From Paracoccaceae bacterium (GTDB lineage Bacteria; Pseudomonadota; Alphaproteobacteria; Rhodobacterales; Rhodobacteraceae): a DNA stretch of 64,000 bases. Below are positions 9,958 to 20,049 of this stretch, one piece after another; the stretch's first letter is position 1; every line of letters begins with the position of its first letter. The notes under the pieces were generated by a model, which saw nothing but the letters and a program-made list of their open reading frames with translations, was not told the DNA's origin and made no database searches. The translations under genes and the position numbers were made by a program. Where the stretch lies: NCBI GenBank assembly GCA_027013095.1, contig JALUYI010000023.1, positions 124,001 to 188,000 of the forward strand, in the 5' to 3' direction.

Positions 9958-10608
9958 ATGTTCAATAGAGCCGACCTGCCAGATCGACTTCCGATTTTTC
10001 CACTGCCCGGGGCGGTCCTGCTGCCCCGGGGGAACTTGCCGTTGAATATTTTTGAACCCCGCTATCTGACAATGCTGGACGAGGTTCTGAAAACGCCGCA
10101 TCGCCTGATTGGTATGGTGCAGCCGATTGCGCCATCAGACGCAACCTCGGAAGCTCCGCGCCTGCATCAGATAGGCTGCGCCGGGCGGGTCATCGTCTTT
10201 TCCGAACTCGAAAACCGGCGCTACCGTATCACCCTTGCCGGAAAATCCCGGTTCCGCATAAAATCAGTCGATGAAGGCTTCGCCCCCTACCTCAGCGCCG
10301 AGGTCGAGTGGAACGGCTTTGAACGCGACATGGGGCAGGAGGAAAAGGACGCTGATTTCGACCGCGCCGACTTTCTGAATATTCTGGGCAAGTTCCTGCA
10401 GTCAAGCGGCCTTCGGTCCGATTGGGCCAGCCTGAAAAATGCCGATGACGAATTACTGGTCAACTCTCTTTCGATGATGTTTCCCTTTGAAACCGAGGAC
10501 AAACAGGCGCTGTTGGAGGCCCCGACCCTCTCGGACCGGCGCGAAACGCTACTGGCGCTGATGGAATTTGCAATGGCTGGCAGTGGAGATGCTCAAAGAT
10601 TGCAATGA
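9958..10608 (+). CDS. LON peptidase substrate-binding domain protein
   Basis: A 216-residue protein consisting of the N-terminal (PUA-like) domain of Lon without the ATPase and protease parts. The family hallmark [26 protein letters not shown] is visible at residues 8-33 in overlapping pieces, followed by LIGMVQPI near 50 and [11 protein letters not shown] near 74. Such proteins are common in alphaproteobacteria; their role, perhaps in protein quality control, is not settled. The gene lies between the CnoX-like gene and Trm112, whose ATG overlaps this stop codon, so the three form one operon. Confidence 0.9.
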   Translation: MFNRADLPDRLPIFPLPGAVLLPRGNLPLNIFEPRYLTMLDEVLKTPHRLIGMVQPIAPSDATSEAPRLHQIGCAGRVIVFSELENRRYRITLAGKSRFRIKSVDEGFAPYLSAEVEWNGFERDMGQEEKDADFDRADFLNILGKFLQSSGLRSDWASLKNADDELLVNSLSMMFPFETEDKQALLEAPTLSDRRETLLALMEFAMAGSGDAQRLQ

Positions 10609-10802
10609 ACGAAAACACCCCACCGATCGATGCAAGAATGCTGGAGGCTCTGGTCTGTCCGTTGACGCATGGGCCGCTGGTTTTTGACCCCGGCCGGCAA
10701 GAGCTGATCTCACGCAATGCGGGGCTGGCCTTTCCGATTCATCGGGGCATTCCGATCATGCTGGTGGACGAGGCCCGGAAACTGGACGAGGACCGGGGTT
10801 AG
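10605..10802 (+). CDS. Trm112 family protein
   Basis: A 65-residue zinc-ribbon-like protein. It has the family pattern [17 protein letters not shown], then [19 protein letters not shown]. Bacterial Trm112-like proteins bind and stabilise methyltransferases, by analogy with eukaryotic Trm112. Only one of the usual cysteines (VCP) is present, as is common in this bacterial group. The start overlaps the stop of the LON-domain gene (ATGA), showing translational coupling. Confidence 0.88.
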   Translation: MNENTPPIDARMLEALVCPLTHGPLVFDPGRQELISRNAGLAFPIHRGIPIMLVDEARKLDEDRG

Positions 10803-10850
10803 GGCGCAGACCCATATAACCCAGCGGCGTGGGATGAATGGATCCAGACC

Positions 10851-12077
10851 TTAAATCTGCTGCCCCTGCATCAACAATGGCATGTCGTCAGACAGGCCGG
10901 CCGCCTGTCGCATCAGCCCGCGCCGCAGTGGCGCGATGGCATTGACCGCCCCCAGCCCCAGATCTCGGCCCAACCTCAAGATTGGGTTGTCATTTGAAAA
11001 CAGACGGTTAATCCCATCAGTCGCCGTCGCCATTGCGGCAACATCAAAGCTGCGCCACTGCTGATAGCGCGCCAGAACGAGGGGCGAGGAAATATCTTCG
11101 CCGCGCCGTTTCGCGTGGATCAGAACCTCGGCCAGCGCTGCGACATCACGAAGCCCGATGTTCAGACCCTGCCCGGCAAGAGGGTGCATTCCGTGGGCGG
11201 CATCGCCGACCAGAGCCAGACGCTCGGCAACAAAGCTGTTGGCAAGGGTCAGACGCAATGGATAGGCAAAGCGTTTGCCCTCCAGACCGAAGGCACCAAG
11301 AAAATCGCCAAAGCGCGGGTGCAGCGCGGCCAAAAAATCCGCATCCGACAGGGCCGCGATTTCGGCCGCCCGATCACTCGTTTCCGCCCATACGATTGAG
11401 CTGCGGTTGCCCGGAAGCGGCAATATTCCCAGCGGGCCGGATGGCATAAAGAACTGATGGGCCACACCGTTATGGGGCTTTTCATGGGCAATCGCGCAAA
11501 CCAGACCGGTTTGCTCATACCCCCAGCCAGTGCGGGAAATTCCGGCGCGGCGTGCAGTTGCGCTGTCGCGCCCGTCGCAGCCCACCAGCAAGGCCGCCCT
11601 GAGTGTCTGACCGTCATCCAGCGTCACGCTAGCATGGGTCGGGTGAATGGCCTGCTCAACAACCCTGCGCCCGTTGATCTGGCGAATATTCTCGGCCTCG
11701 TCTAGCGACTGAAGCAGGGCACGCCGCAGAAACCTGTCCTCCAACATATAGCCCATTGGCCCTTCTTCGATCTCGGTGTGGTCGAAATGCAGCGTCCAGG
11801 GCGCGGCCCCCTCACCCGGGCGGCCATCGCTGACGACAATATCCAGAATCGGCTGACTCTGCGCAGCACAGCTTTTCCAGATCCCGAGGGCGGACAGCAT
11901 CTGTTTGGAGGCCAGCGCCAGCGCATAGGCCCGCCCGTCAAAATCGGCACCGGTCAGCCGCCTGCGCTCGAGCGCATCAACCACGCTCACGCGCATCCCT
12001 CCCGAAGCGAGGGCAAGCGCCAGCGCCGGACCATTCAGGCCGCCGCCGACAATCAGAATATCGCTATCAAATGTCAT
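10851..12077 (-). CDS. FAD-dependent ubiquinone biosynthesis hydroxylase (UbiH/UbiF family)
   Basis: A 408-residue flavoprotein monooxygenase that hydroxylates the ubiquinone ring precursor. The Rossmann motif ILIVGGGLNGPALAL is at residues 7-21, the second FAD motif ALVGDAAHGMHPLAGQGLN sits near 290, and LLVGCDGRDSATAR near 164 is the DG motif. Which ring carbon it hydroxylates cannot be read from sequence alone. The start MTFDSDIL was chosen over a TTG nine bases upstream; the G-rich stretch AGGGGA lies unusually close to the ATG. It is divergent from the amidase gene, with leader element A between them, and convergent with Trm112. Confidence 0.88.
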   Translation of the reverse strand: MTFDSDILIVGGGLNGPALALALASGGMRVSVVDALERRRLTGADFDGRAYALALASKQMLSALGIWKSCAAQSQPILDIVVSDGRPGEGAAPWTLHFDHTEIEEGPMGYMLEDRFLRRALLQSLDEAENIRQINGRRVVEQAIHPTHASVTLDDGQTLRAALLVGCDGRDSATARRAGISRTGWGYEQTGLVCAIAHEKPHNGVAHQFFMPSGPLGILPLPGNRSSIVWAETSDRAAEIAALSDADFLAALHPRFGDFLGAFGLEGKRFAYPLRLTLANSFVAERLALVGDAAHGMHPLAGQGLNIGLRDVAALAEVLIHAKRRGEDISSPLVLARYQQWRSFDVAAMATATDGINRLFSNDNPILRLGRDLGLGAVNAIAPLRRGLMRQAAGLSDDMPLLMQGQQI

Positions 12078-12199
12078 TCCCCTCAATATCGCGGATCAAA
12101 CCGGATTGTCCATCCGCCTGCGCTCAGAAGCAAGAATTCGCGCATCCCGACGCAATTTCCGCGCCCCCCGCAGCGATTTCACCCGGATTCACCAGTGCC

Positions 12200-12299
12200 G
12201 CAAAAATATTGCTTGAAAGGTGGCCACTTTTTCTGCGCATTATCGGCAAGCATTGGCGGATTTGGGTGAAAGCCGGTGCGACGCGGTAAACGTCAACAG
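12200..12299 (+). promoter_or_regulatory. Repeated upstream element, copy A (before amidase)
   Basis: First of three related elements. The core is CTTGAAAG (12212-12219), 14 bases, then TGCGCATTATCGG (12234-12246), followed by a further conserved stretch ending AACGTCAACAG at 12299. It ends 39 bases before the amidase start. ATATTGC (12207-12213) and GCATTAT (12237-12243) form an imperfect inverted repeat. A reading frame across it (AKILLER...HWRIWVKAGATR, stop at 12289) resembles those in the other copies, but it has no credible start codon. It could be a promoter, operator or structured leader. Confidence 0.55.
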
Positions 12300-12338
12300 A
12301 CTGTGGCGTTGGCGCGGTGTTTTTCAGGGGAGGGTCAG

Positions 12339-13694
12339 ATGTCGCAGGATTGGTTGTTTCAAAGTGCAAGCGCCTTGGGGCGGGGCATAGAACGGGGCGA
12401 CATCGACCCCGTGCGCCTGACAGAGACCTATTTGGAGGCGATCGAGGCCCACCCTCTGCGGGATCGGATTTACAGCGTCGTGACCTATGAACGCGCCCGC
12501 GCCGAGGCCAAAGCCGCCGCCGCACGCGCAGCCTCGGGGCAGCGACGGGGTTTGCTGGATGGTGTGCCTATCTCGTGGAAAGACCTGTTTGATTCCGCAA
12601 GCATCGCCACCGAGGCCGGATCGGCCTACCTCAAGGGCCGGACCCCAAAGGAGGACGCCGAGGTTCTGGACAATGCGACCAAGGCGGGGCTGGTATGTCT
12701 GGGCAAGACCCACATGTCCGAGCTTGCGTTCTCGGGCCTTGGCTATAACCCGGTGACAGAGACGCCACCTTGCGTGAATGATCCCGCGGCGGTTCCCGGT
12801 GGCTCATCCTCGGGCGCGGCAACGTCGGTTGCCTTTGGTCTGGCGGCCGCGGGAATCGGCTCGGACACCGGCGGCTCAGTGCGAATCCCGTCTGCATGGA
12901 ATGACCTGACCGGACTGAAAACCACCCACGGGCTGATCTCGGTCAAGGGTGTGGTGCCGCTCTGCGAGACCTTCGACACGGTCGGGCCGCTCTGCCGCTC
13001 GGTCGAGGATGCGGCCCAATTGCTGGCCGTCCTGTCGGGGTCGTCCCCGGCGGCCAGCGTAACGCCAGCGCCATCTCTGAAGGGGCGTCGCCTTCTGGTT
13101 CTGGAAGAGGTCGGGATGGAGGAGTTGCGCCCCCAGCCCAAGGCCGCCTTTGAGAGCGCCGTTGAAAAGCTGGCCGCTGCTGGCGCGACGGTTGCACGGG
13201 GCAACGTCCGGGCCGTGGCCACCGCCATGCCGCTATCGGCCTGCCTGTTCACGGTGGACGCCTACGCCCAATGGCATGAAGAGATCGAGGCCGACCCTGA
13301 CCTGATGTTTCACGAGATTCTTGACCGTTTCCGCGCCGGCGGTGCCTTTTCCGGGATCGAATATGTCGAAGGATGGATGAAATTGCGCGCCTTGCGGGCC
13401 GATTACCTGCGCGACACGGCCTCTTATGACGCGGTTCTTGTGCCAACATCGCCGGTCCTGCCCCCCAATCTTGAACGTTTGGCGACCGACAGCAATTTCT
13501 ATGTGTCGGAAAACCTGCTGGCCCTCAGAAACACGCGGATTGCCAATTTGATGGGGCTTTGTGCGTTGAACCTGCCAACCGGTGTGCCCTCATGCGGGCT
13601 GCAAGTCATGGCCGCGCCGTTCACCGAGGGGCGCCTTCTGCGGCTGGGCGCCGCCATGGAAGCGGTCCTGACCCCGGCCACAAACCGGACATAG
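12339..13694 (+). CDS. Amidase signature family hydrolase
   Basis: A 451-residue amidase that hydrolyses carboxamides. It is related to GatA but stands alone without GatB or GatC, so a role in tRNA amidation is unlikely. The Ser-cisSer-Lys triad is Lys81 (VPISWKDLFD), Ser156 (VPGGSSSGA) and Ser180 (GIGSDTGGSVRIP). The start MSQDWLFQSA at 12339 has GGGGAGGG upstream; a longer frame from 12276 would overlap the repeated upstream element. Substrate unknown. It heads a run of same-strand genes (DapC-like, FtsK, LolA), but 162 bases separate it from the next gene. Confidence 0.92.
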   Translation: MSQDWLFQSASALGRGIERGDIDPVRLTETYLEAIEAHPLRDRIYSVVTYERARAEAKAAAARAASGQRRGLLDGVPISWKDLFDSASIATEAGSAYLKGRTPKEDAEVLDNATKAGLVCLGKTHMSELAFSGLGYNPVTETPPCVNDPAAVPGGSSSGAATSVAFGLAAAGIGSDTGGSVRIPSAWNDLTGLKTTHGLISVKGVVPLCETFDTVGPLCRSVEDAAQLLAVLSGSSPAASVTPAPSLKGRRLLVLEEVGMEELRPQPKAAFESAVEKLAAAGATVARGNVRAVATAMPLSACLFTVDAYAQWHEEIEADPDLMFHEILDRFRAGGAFSGIEYVEGWMKLRALRADYLRDTASYDAVLVPTSPVLPPNLERLATDSNFYVSENLLALRNTRIANLMGLCALNLPTGVPSCGLQVMAAPFTEGRLLRLGAAMEAVLTPATNRT

Positions 13695-13856
13695 TGCGTT
13701 TTGCACAAAATACTGAACTGAAAAAAACCTGCCACGCCTTTGGTTTATGGGTCTATGCCCCAATGCCAATTCCCGCATGTCAAGTCTGGACCGAACGGGG
13801 TTCTCGCGGTAATATACTGGCAAAGGGGCACATAGACCCCGACAAATGAGGCATGA

Positions 13857-15047
13857 ATGCAGTTTCCCGAGCGGTTTTCAAACCTGCCAGAATATGCTTT
13901 TCCACGTCTGCGCGCGCTTTTGGCGGGCCATGACGCGGGCGGGCCCGAGATTGCCATGTCAATCGGTGAGCCAAAGCACGCACCGCCGAGCGTTGTCGCG
14001 CAGATTATTTCAGAACACGCGGATGAGTTCAGGCGCTATCCCCCCAATGAGGGAACTGCCGAACTGCGCGCCGCCATTTCAGCATGGCTCTTGCAGCGTT
14101 ATCGCGTCACGCGCGATCCGGAAACCGAAATATTTGCCCTGAATGGCACCCGTGAGGGGCTGTTCAATGCCTGTGTCGCGCTCTGCCCGGAACGGCTTGG
14201 CGCAGAGGTTCCCAAGGTTCTTGTTCCCAATCCGTTTTATCAGGTCTACGCGGTTGCCGCGGCAGCGATCGCTGCCGATCCGGTCTTTATGCCCTGCACA
14301 GCGGCAAATGGTTTTTTGCCCAACTTCGATGCGCTTGATCCCCGGATTCTGGATCAAACGGCGATTGTCTATCTCTGCTCACCGTCCAACCCGCAAGGGG
14401 CCGTGGCCTCGGAAAAGTATTGGGAAAACCTTCTTGGCCTTGCTGAAAAACACGATTTTCGCGTGTTCGCCGACGAATGCTATGCCGAGATTTATCGGCA
14501 TACGCCACCTGCGGGCGCGCTGGAGGTTGCCGATCGGTTGGGTATAGACCGCGAGCGGGTTCTGGTGTTTCACTCGCTCTCAAAACGCTCAAACCTTCCG
14601 GGGCTGCGCTCGGGGTTCGCAGCTGGCGGGGCCGAAACGATTGCGCGACTGAAACAGTTGCGCGCCTATTCCGGCGCACCGCTACCACTGCCCCTGCAAC
14701 GCGTGGCCGAAGCGGTTTGGGCTGATGAAGAACATGTCACAAAGAGTCGCGAAATCTATCAGCGAAAATATCGGATTGCCGATCAGATCTTTGCCGGCGT
14801 CCCCGGATACACGCCGCCCGAGGCCGGTTTTTTCCTGTGGCTGCCGGTTCCGGATGGCGAGGCTGCGACGCTGACGCTGTGGCAAGAAGCCGGGGTCAAG
14901 GTTTTGCCCGGGGCTTATCTGGCGCGCGACGCAAACGGCGATAACCCCGGCCGGGGATATATCCGAGTCGCAATGGTCGCCCCGGAGGCGGAATTGAAAC
15001 GGGGATTGCAATTGATCCATGACTGTATTTATGAACGAGGCAGGTGA
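13857..15047 (+). CDS. dapC: PLP aminotransferase, probable succinyldiaminopimelate transaminase
   Basis: Fold-type I class I/II aminotransferase of 396 residues. In the lysine and peptidoglycan pathway DapC converts N-succinyl-2-amino-6-oxopimelate to succinyl-diaminopimelate. Visible motifs are [10 protein letters not shown] near residue 38, [16 protein letters not shown] near 61, [11 protein letters not shown] near 173, and the PLP lysine Lys243 in [16 protein letters not shown]. Sequence flavour and position before ftsK match genes annotated as dapC in related genomes; other aminotransferase activities cannot be excluded. The ftsK start lies a few bases past its stop, so they are co-transcribed. 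Confidence 0.85.
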   Translation: MQFPERFSNLPEYAFPRLRALLAGHDAGGPEIAMSIGEPKHAPPSVVAQIISEHADEFRRYPPNEGTAELRAAISAWLLQRYRVTRDPETEIFALNGTREGLFNACVALCPERLGAEVPKVLVPNPFYQVYAVAAAAIAADPVFMPCTAANGFLPNFDALDPRILDQTAIVYLCSPSNPQGAVASEKYWENLLGLAEKHDFRVFADECYAEIYRHTPPAGALEVADRLGIDRERVLVFHSLSKRSNLPGLRSGFAAGGAETIARLKQLRAYSGAPLPLPLQRVAEAVWADEEHVTKSREIYQRKYRIADQIFAGVPGYTPPEAGFFLWLPVPDGEAATLTLWQEAGVKVLPGAYLARDANGDNPGRGYIRVAMVAPEAELKRGLQLIHDCIYERGR

Positions 15048-15049
15048 AG

Positions 15050-17728
15050 ATGGCGTATCAAACCCGACACCGGAATCCATTGCTTGAAAGCGACGTGCAC
15101 GCGGCAATTCAGAAACGCGGGGCCGAGCTGTTGGGGCTGTTGTTGATCGGCTTTGGCGTACTGATCCTGCTGATGTTGGCATCATATACGCCGGATGACC
15201 CAAGCTGGTTGAGCGCAACAGACGCACCTGTTCACAATTTCCTAGGCAAAAGCGGCGCCTCGATTGCAAGCCCTATGTTCGTGACCATCGGTTGGGCCGG
15301 ATGGGGGTTTGTGGTGGTGGCCTTCGTCTGGGGGCTGCGCTTTTTTCTGCACACCGGCGAGACCCGCTTTGTCAACCGGGTTCTGTTCTCGCCAATTGTC
15401 ATTGCAATCGCGGCGGTATTCGCGTCAACCAACGCCCCGGGGGCAGGGTGGCAGCACAGCTTTGGTCTTGGCGGTTTGTTCGGCGACACGGCCCTTGCCG
15501 CGCTTCTGGCGCTGTCGCCATTGGATCTAGGCATTAGCGTCAAGGTCCTCAGCGCCCTCCTAGGCATCGTCACGCTGCTGGCCTCGGGCTTTGTTCTGGG
15601 TTTTGACCGTCTTGAAATTCGTAGGCTGATGCGGTTTTTGCTGTTTGGTGTGATCCTCAGCTACGCATCCATCGTTTCGCTTGTCTCTCTGGTCTCGCGA
15701 CGGGGGGTAAATGCGGCGCGCACCGCAGCCCGGGATCGCCGCCTGAAAACCCGGACCCAACCGGGGCAGTCCGCCGCCCCGGCAGGCGTTGCGCCAAATC
15801 CCGACCTAGGCGCCCTGATCCGTGCCCCGTACCCCACCCGCGCCGGGCAAAATAAGGCGCCAGCCCAACCCTCGATCACGGTGCGCCGCTCGCCGCCCTT
15901 GACCGCCACCGAGCCCGAACTGGTGACGCCAGAAACGCCGCCGATCGATGTGGCCGCCCCCAGTGGCGACCGGGTCCACGCCCGCATCATCGATGCGATC
16001 CGCACGCGTAAAGGCAAGAAACCGCAACCGGCTCACGCCCCGCTGGCCGAGCCTGATATCCACGCCCCGAATCACGCGGGCGACCCAGACCCTTATGTCC
16101 CGCCATCGCCGGAACCCAAGGTGGTGGTTCAAACGCGCCCAACCGCCTCTCTACCCACCAGCAAAAAGGCCGCGCGTGAGGCGCAGCCCACACTGGCCTT
16201 CGAGGATACACCGGCCAGCTATGAATTCCCGCCGCTGTCCTTGCTGACCAACCCCGATGCAATTATCCGCCACCACCTGCCCAAAACTGCGCTTGCAGAA
16301 AATGCCCGCATGCTGGAAAGCGTGCTGGAGGATTACGGGGTCAAAGGCGAAATCAAAACGGTCAGCCCCGGCCCGGTGGTCACCATGTATGAGCTGGAGC
16401 CCGCCCCCGGACTGAAGGCCAGCCGGGTTATCGGCCTTGCCGATGACATTGCCCGTTCGATGTCGGCGCTGGCTGCGCGTGTATCGACGGTGCCGGGGCG
16501 ATCAGTCATCGGGATCGAACTTCCGAATGCGCACCGCGAAAAGGTGCTGTTGCGTGAAATTCTGTCGGCCCGGGATTTCGGCGACTCAACCCTGAAACTG
16601 CCGTTGGCGCTGGGCAAGGATATTGCCGGGGATCCGGTGGTTGCGAACCTTGCCAAGATGCCCCACCTGCTGATTGCCGGGACGACTGGTTCAGGCAAAT
16701 CGGTGGCGATCAACACCATGATCCTCAGCCTGCTTTACAAGCTTCCTCCCGAAGAATGCCGCCTGATCATGATCGATCCGAAAATGCTCGAGCTTTCGGT
16801 CTATGACGGCATTCCACATCTTCTGTCCCCAGTGGTCACCGATCCCAAGAAAGCGGTTGTTGCCCTGAAATGGGTGGTCGGGGAAATGGAAGAGCGGTAT
16901 CGCAAAATGTCCAAGATGGGTGTGCGGAACATCGACGGTTATAACGGTCGGGTCCGCGAGGCGCTGGCCGCCGGCAAGAATTTCAGCCGCACGGTTCAGG
17001 TCGGATTTGACGATGCCACCGGCGACCCGGTGTTTGAAACCGAAGAGTTCGCCCCCGAGGCGATGCCCTATATCGTTGTCGTGGTCGACGAAATGGCCGA
17101 CCTGATGATGGTTGCGGGCAAAGAGATCGAGGCCTGTATCCAGCGCCTTGCTCAAATGGCGCGCGCCAGCGGTATCCACCTGATCATGGCCACGCAGCGG
17201 CCCAGCGTCGATGTCATCACCGGCACGATCAAGGCCAACTTTCCCACCCGGATCAGCTTTCAGGTCACCAGCAAGATCGACAGTCGCACCATTCTGGGCG
17301 AAATGGGGGCCGAGCAGCTCTTGGGCATGGGCGATATGCTCTATATGGCGGGGGGCGGAAAAATCACCCGCATCCACGCCCCGTTCGTTTCCGATGAAGA
17401 GGTCGAGGAGGTGGTCAATCACCTTAAATCCTTTGGGGCGCCCGAATATGTATCGGGCGTCGTCGAGGGGCCGGGCGATGATAAGGAAAACGACATCGAT
17501 CTGGTTCTGGGGCTGGGGGGCAACACCACCAGTGAGGATGCCCTCTATGATCAGGCGGTGGCGATCGTCTTGCGTGATCGCAAATGCTCAACCAGCTACA
17601 TCCAGCGTAAACTGGCGATCGGCTATAACAAGGCCGCACGTCTGGTCGAGCAGATGGAGACAAGCGGTCTGGTCAGCGCCGCCAATCACGTCGGTAAACG
17701 GGAAATTCTGGTGCCCGAGTCGCAATAA
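15050..17728 (+). CDS. ftsK: DNA translocase FtsK
   Basis: Septal DNA pump of 892 residues that clears chromosome ends during division. The N-terminal 190 residues hold about four to five membrane helices, then a Pro/Ala-rich linker runs to about 400. The motor domain has Walker [13 protein letters not shown] (Lys550), Walker [14 protein letters not shown] near 680, and [13 protein letters not shown] near 715. The C-terminal winged-helix gamma domain (about 830-892, [20 protein letters not shown]) reads the polar KOPS sequences. The ATG at 15050 has AGGTGA just upstream; a GTG six bases earlier is less likely. It is coupled to dapC. Confidence 0.96.
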   Translation: MAYQTRHRNPLLESDVHAAIQKRGAELLGLLLIGFGVLILLMLASYTPDDPSWLSATDAPVHNFLGKSGASIASPMFVTIGWAGWGFVVVAFVWGLRFFLHTGETRFVNRVLFSPIVIAIAAVFASTNAPGAGWQHSFGLGGLFGDTALAALLALSPLDLGISVKVLSALLGIVTLLASGFVLGFDRLEIRRLMRFLLFGVILSYASIVSLVSLVSRRGVNAARTAARDRRLKTRTQPGQSAAPAGVAPNPDLGALIRAPYPTRAGQNKAPAQPSITVRRSPPLTATEPELVTPETPPIDVAAPSGDRVHARIIDAIRTRKGKKPQPAHAPLAEPDIHAPNHAGDPDPYVPPSPEPKVVVQTRPTASLPTSKKAAREAQPTLAFEDTPASYEFPPLSLLTNPDAIIRHHLPKTALAENARMLESVLEDYGVKGEIKTVSPGPVVTMYELEPAPGLKASRVIGLADDIARSMSALAARVSTVPGRSVIGIELPNAHREKVLLREILSARDFGDSTLKLPLALGKDIAGDPVVANLAKMPHLLIAGTTGSGKSVAINTMILSLLYKLPPEECRLIMIDPKMLELSVYDGIPHLLSPVVTDPKKAVVALKWVVGEMEERYRKMSKMGVRNIDGYNGRVREALAAGKNFSRTVQVGFDDATGDPVFETEEFAPEAMPYIVVVVDEMADLMMVAGKEIEACIQRLAQMARASGIHLIMATQRPSVDVITGTIKANFPTRISFQVTSKIDSRTILGEMGAEQLLGMGDMLYMAGGGKITRIHAPFVSDEEVEEVVNHLKSFGAPEYVSGVVEGPGDDKENDIDLVLGLGGNTTSEDALYDQAVAIVLRDRKCSTSYIQRKLAIGYNKAARLVEQMETSGLVSAANHVGKREILVPESQ

Positions 17729-17787
17729 TTCGTCAACGACCGGCGCAACGGGATGTGAAATTCCACCAGAGCCGCTATATAGGGGCC

Positions 17788-18396
17788 ATGAACCGTCGTC
17801 GATTTCTTCTCTTTCCCCTCGTTCTGGGCGCGCTGGCCGTTCCGGCGCAGGCCGGGGTTATCCCGATCCAGAGACTCTCGGCCTATCTGAATAGCCTGAC
17901 AACGGTCAAAAGCAAGTTCACGCAGATCAACCCGGACGGCACCATTTCGACTGGTACCCTTTATATCCGCCGCCCCGGACGCATGCGGTTTGAGTATGAT
18001 CCGCCCGAGAAGGCACTGGTCATGGCCGGTGGCGGCACTGTGGCCATTTTCGATTTCAAGTCGAACGAGCCACCGCAACAATTCCCGCTGAAAAAAACGC
18101 CGCTATCAGTCATTCTGGCCAAGAAAATTGACCTCGGCCGGGCCAACATGATCACCGCCCATTTCGGGGATGACACCACAACCACGGTGACCGCACAGGA
18201 CCCCGAACATCCAGATATCGGCCATATTGATCTGGTCTTTACCGCCAACCCGACCGAGCTGCGCCAATGGGTTATCACCGATGAATCCAGTAGCCAGACG
18301 ACCGTTATTCTTGGTGAAACCAAGACCGGGATGAAGCTGAAGGAAGACCTGTTCAGCATTCAGTCCGAACTACAGAAACTGGCCCCTGACCGCTGA
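17788..18396 (+). CDS. lolA: Outer-membrane lipoprotein carrier protein LolA
   Basis: Periplasmic shuttle of 202 residues that carries lipoproteins from LolCDE to the outer membrane. A signal peptide MNRRRFLLFPLVLGALAVPAQA is followed by the mature beta-sandwich with TVKSKFTQINPDGTISTGTL and FEYDPPEKALVMAGGG, family hallmarks. The start at 17788 places the signal peptide at the N-terminus; the longer frame from 17755 would bury it. It follows ftsK by 59 bases in the same direction, the usual neighbourhood in Rhodobacteraceae, and probably shares its transcript. Confidence 0.93.
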   Translation: MNRRRFLLFPLVLGALAVPAQAGVIPIQRLSAYLNSLTTVKSKFTQINPDGTISTGTLYIRRPGRMRFEYDPPEKALVMAGGGTVAIFDFKSNEPPQQFPLKKTPLSVILAKKIDLGRANMITAHFGDDTTTTVTAQDPEHPDIGHIDLVFTANPTELRQWVITDESSSQTTVILGETKTGMKLKEDLFSIQSELQKLAPDR

Positions 18397-18451
18397 CCGC
18401 CGGCCCGATTGAAGCCTTGCCGCGGGGATCGCAAGCAATCCGATCTACGCC

Positions 18452-19030
18452 CTATGACGAGCACTTGGCCAGTTGCCGGCGATACGTCTGCGCACGCCTT
18501 GCGACCTTGCGCGAGATCCGCAACAGCCAACGCTTATGCCGGTGGGTTCCCCGGCGATAACCGGAATGTCCGTCATGGTAGGCAAGATACTGCTTCCGTG
18601 TGCTTTTCTTTGAAATTCCCAATTTCTGGTTGGATTGATCCACATACCAGCCCAGGAAATCCACCGCATCGTCAAAACGGTCGCGCCGTGCGCCAACATT
18701 GCCCGTGTCGCGTTTGTACCATTTCCATGTGCTGTCAATTGCTTGCACATACCCATAGGCCGACGAATAGCGCCCCATCGGGATAACCCCCATCTTGAAG
18801 GACAGCGGTGTGCGTGCATCGCCCCGGAATTTGCTTTCCTGATATATCACGGCCATCTGCAAGGAAATCGGCACTCCCCACTTCTTTTCGACCCGCCCCA
18901 TAGCGGCGAACCACTTGGGCTTTTCGCTCTGGATCGCACAGGCATCATTCAGGTTTTTGGGCGGGGGCGGAACCGAACTGCCGCAGCTTAGCAACAGCAG
19001 TAAAACAGACAGTCCAGCAATTAGCCGCAT
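18452..19030 (-). CDS. Lytic transglycosylase-like SLT-domain lipoprotein
   Basis: A 192-residue predicted lipoprotein: signal peptide with lipobox LLSC (Cys16), then a soluble-lytic-transglycosylase-type domain with AVIYQESKFRGDART, where the Glu fits the catalytic acid, and AYGYVQAIDSTWKWYKRDTG. The final 40 residues are very basic (Arg/Lys/His), which might aid binding to peptidoglycan or anionic polymers. These enzymes cleave glycan strands to anhydromuropeptides. The start MRLIAGLSV was chosen so that the signal peptide is at the N-terminus. It is convergent with lolA. Confidence 0.85.
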   Translation of the reverse strand: MRLIAGLSVLLLLLSCGSSVPPPPKNLNDACAIQSEKPKWFAAMGRVEKKWGVPISLQMAVIYQESKFRGDARTPLSFKMGVIPMGRYSSAYGYVQAIDSTWKWYKRDTGNVGARRDRFDDAVDFLGWYVDQSNQKLGISKKSTRKQYLAYHDGHSGYRRGTHRHKRWLLRISRKVARRAQTYRRQLAKCSS

Positions 19031-19272
19031 GAATACCTCGTCTCGGGCGCTTTGCATCAGACTAGCTGATTTACCGACCCACTGAAACCATTCATTTTTT
19101 TCGCCCGTCCCCGCGCCGCGCTTTGTACGCCACGATACTCGCTGAGCGAATATTGCCCAACAATTAACAATGCCTTTGGATTGTTTCCGCGAAAAATGTC
19201 CCGCGAACAGGCCGTCATATGGACAGCGATTCCATGACAGTTTATTAACAAGGCCGGGGGTATTGGTTGGTT

Positions 19273-19599
19273 ATGCTACGTTCAAATGCAAAATTCTCTA
19301 TCGGGCAGGTGGTTCGTCACCGCAAGTTTCCGTTTCGTGGGGTCATTTTCGACATTGACCCCGTTTTTGCCAATTCCGACGAGTGGTGGGAGGCCATCCC
19401 CGAGGACAGCCGACCCAGCAAGGACCAGCCGTTCTATCACCTTCTGGCAGAGAACGACAATTCCTACTACGTTGCCTATGTGTCGGAACAAAACCTTTTG
19501 GCCGATCACACGGGTGAACCCGTAGAACACCCCGAGGTTGCATCAATGTTCAGCCATCTCAGCAATGGGCGCTACAGCACCGACGCCCCACTGAACTAG
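19273..19599 (+). CDS. hspQ: Heat shock protein HspQ (YccV family)
   Basis: A 108-residue protein of the HspQ/YccV hemimethylated-DNA-binding-like family, known in enterobacteria as a specificity factor for Lon protease. The conserved core is FSIGQVVRHRKFPFRGVIFD, then WWEAIPEDSRPSKDQPFYHL. The ATG at 19273 is preferred over a TTG six bases upstream. The 242-base gap before it (19031-19272) is A/T rich in places; I could not identify a convincing heat-shock promoter there and see nothing else in it. Confidence 0.92.
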   Translation: MLRSNAKFSIGQVVRHRKFPFRGVIFDIDPVFANSDEWWEAIPEDSRPSKDQPFYHLLAENDNSYYVAYVSEQNLLADHTGEPVEHPEVASMFSHLSNGRYSTDAPLN

Positions 19600-19633
19600 C
19601 AACTGGATCTTTCATTGGGTCGGGCCCCAACCT

Positions 19634-20038
19634 TCACCCGTCTTGCCAATCGGCGGGCGCATCAACCGGGCCGCCGGCCTCGCGCCAAGCCTTGAACCCG
19701 CCCTCAAGGTCGTAAATATTGGTCATGCCCATTTCCTGAAGCGTCCTGACCGTCAAAGCCGAGCGCCAAGCACTGGCACAGAAGAATATCTTTTTCTGCG
19801 TCATCGCCAGCGCCGGCTTGTGATAGGGGCTGCTGGGATCGACCCAGAATTCCAGCATCCCGCGCGGGGCATGAAACGCGCCCGGAATGCGCCCCTCGCG
19901 GTCAAGCTCGCGAATGTCACGGATATCGACGAACAAGACATCCGGGTGGCCGTGCAGGGTGATGGCCTCGGACGTCGGGATGATGGAAATTTTCTCCCGC
20001 GCCTCGGCAACGAGCTGTCTGACCGGTTTTATCGCCAT
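19634..20038 (-). CDS. Rhodanese-like domain protein
   Basis: Single-domain rhodanese of 134 residues, a cytoplasmic sulfurtransferase or persulfide carrier. The domain shows LFVDIRDIRELDREGRIPGA at about 35-54, the active-site loop FFCASAWRSAL with the catalytic Cys near residue 86, and YDLEGGFKAWREAGGPV at the C-terminus. The start MAIKPVRQ was chosen because AAGGGAAAG precedes it. It lies 11 bases downstream of the gamma-glutamyltransferase-like gene on the same strand, so the two form an operon. A link through thiol or glutathione metabolism is plausible but inferred. Confidence 0.9.
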   Translation of the reverse strand: MAIKPVRQLVAEAREKISIIPTSEAITLHGHPDVLFVDIRDIRELDREGRIPGAFHAPRGMLEFWVDPSSPYHKPALAMTQKKIFFCASAWRSALTVRTLQEMGMTNIYDLEGGFKAWREAGGPVDAPADWQDG

Positions 20039-20049
20039 GATCTTTCCCT

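Noticed and set aside
12071-12289. Open frame of 72 codons ending in the AKILLER...GATR sequence, as a protein gene
   Set aside because: The first half overlaps the start of the divergent hydroxylase gene and is not shared with the other copies; no ribosome site, and differences between copies are not concentrated at third positions. Treated as a nucleic-acid element instead.
12339-13694. The amidase as GatA of the tRNA amidotransferase
   Set aside because: Neither gatB nor gatC is adjacent, and the protein is shorter and divergent from GatA outside the amidase signature.
15083-15110. GCTTGAAAG at the start of ftsK as a fourth copy of the leader element
   Set aside because: The TGYGCAWTATCGG half is absent at the right spacing and the site is inside coding sequence.
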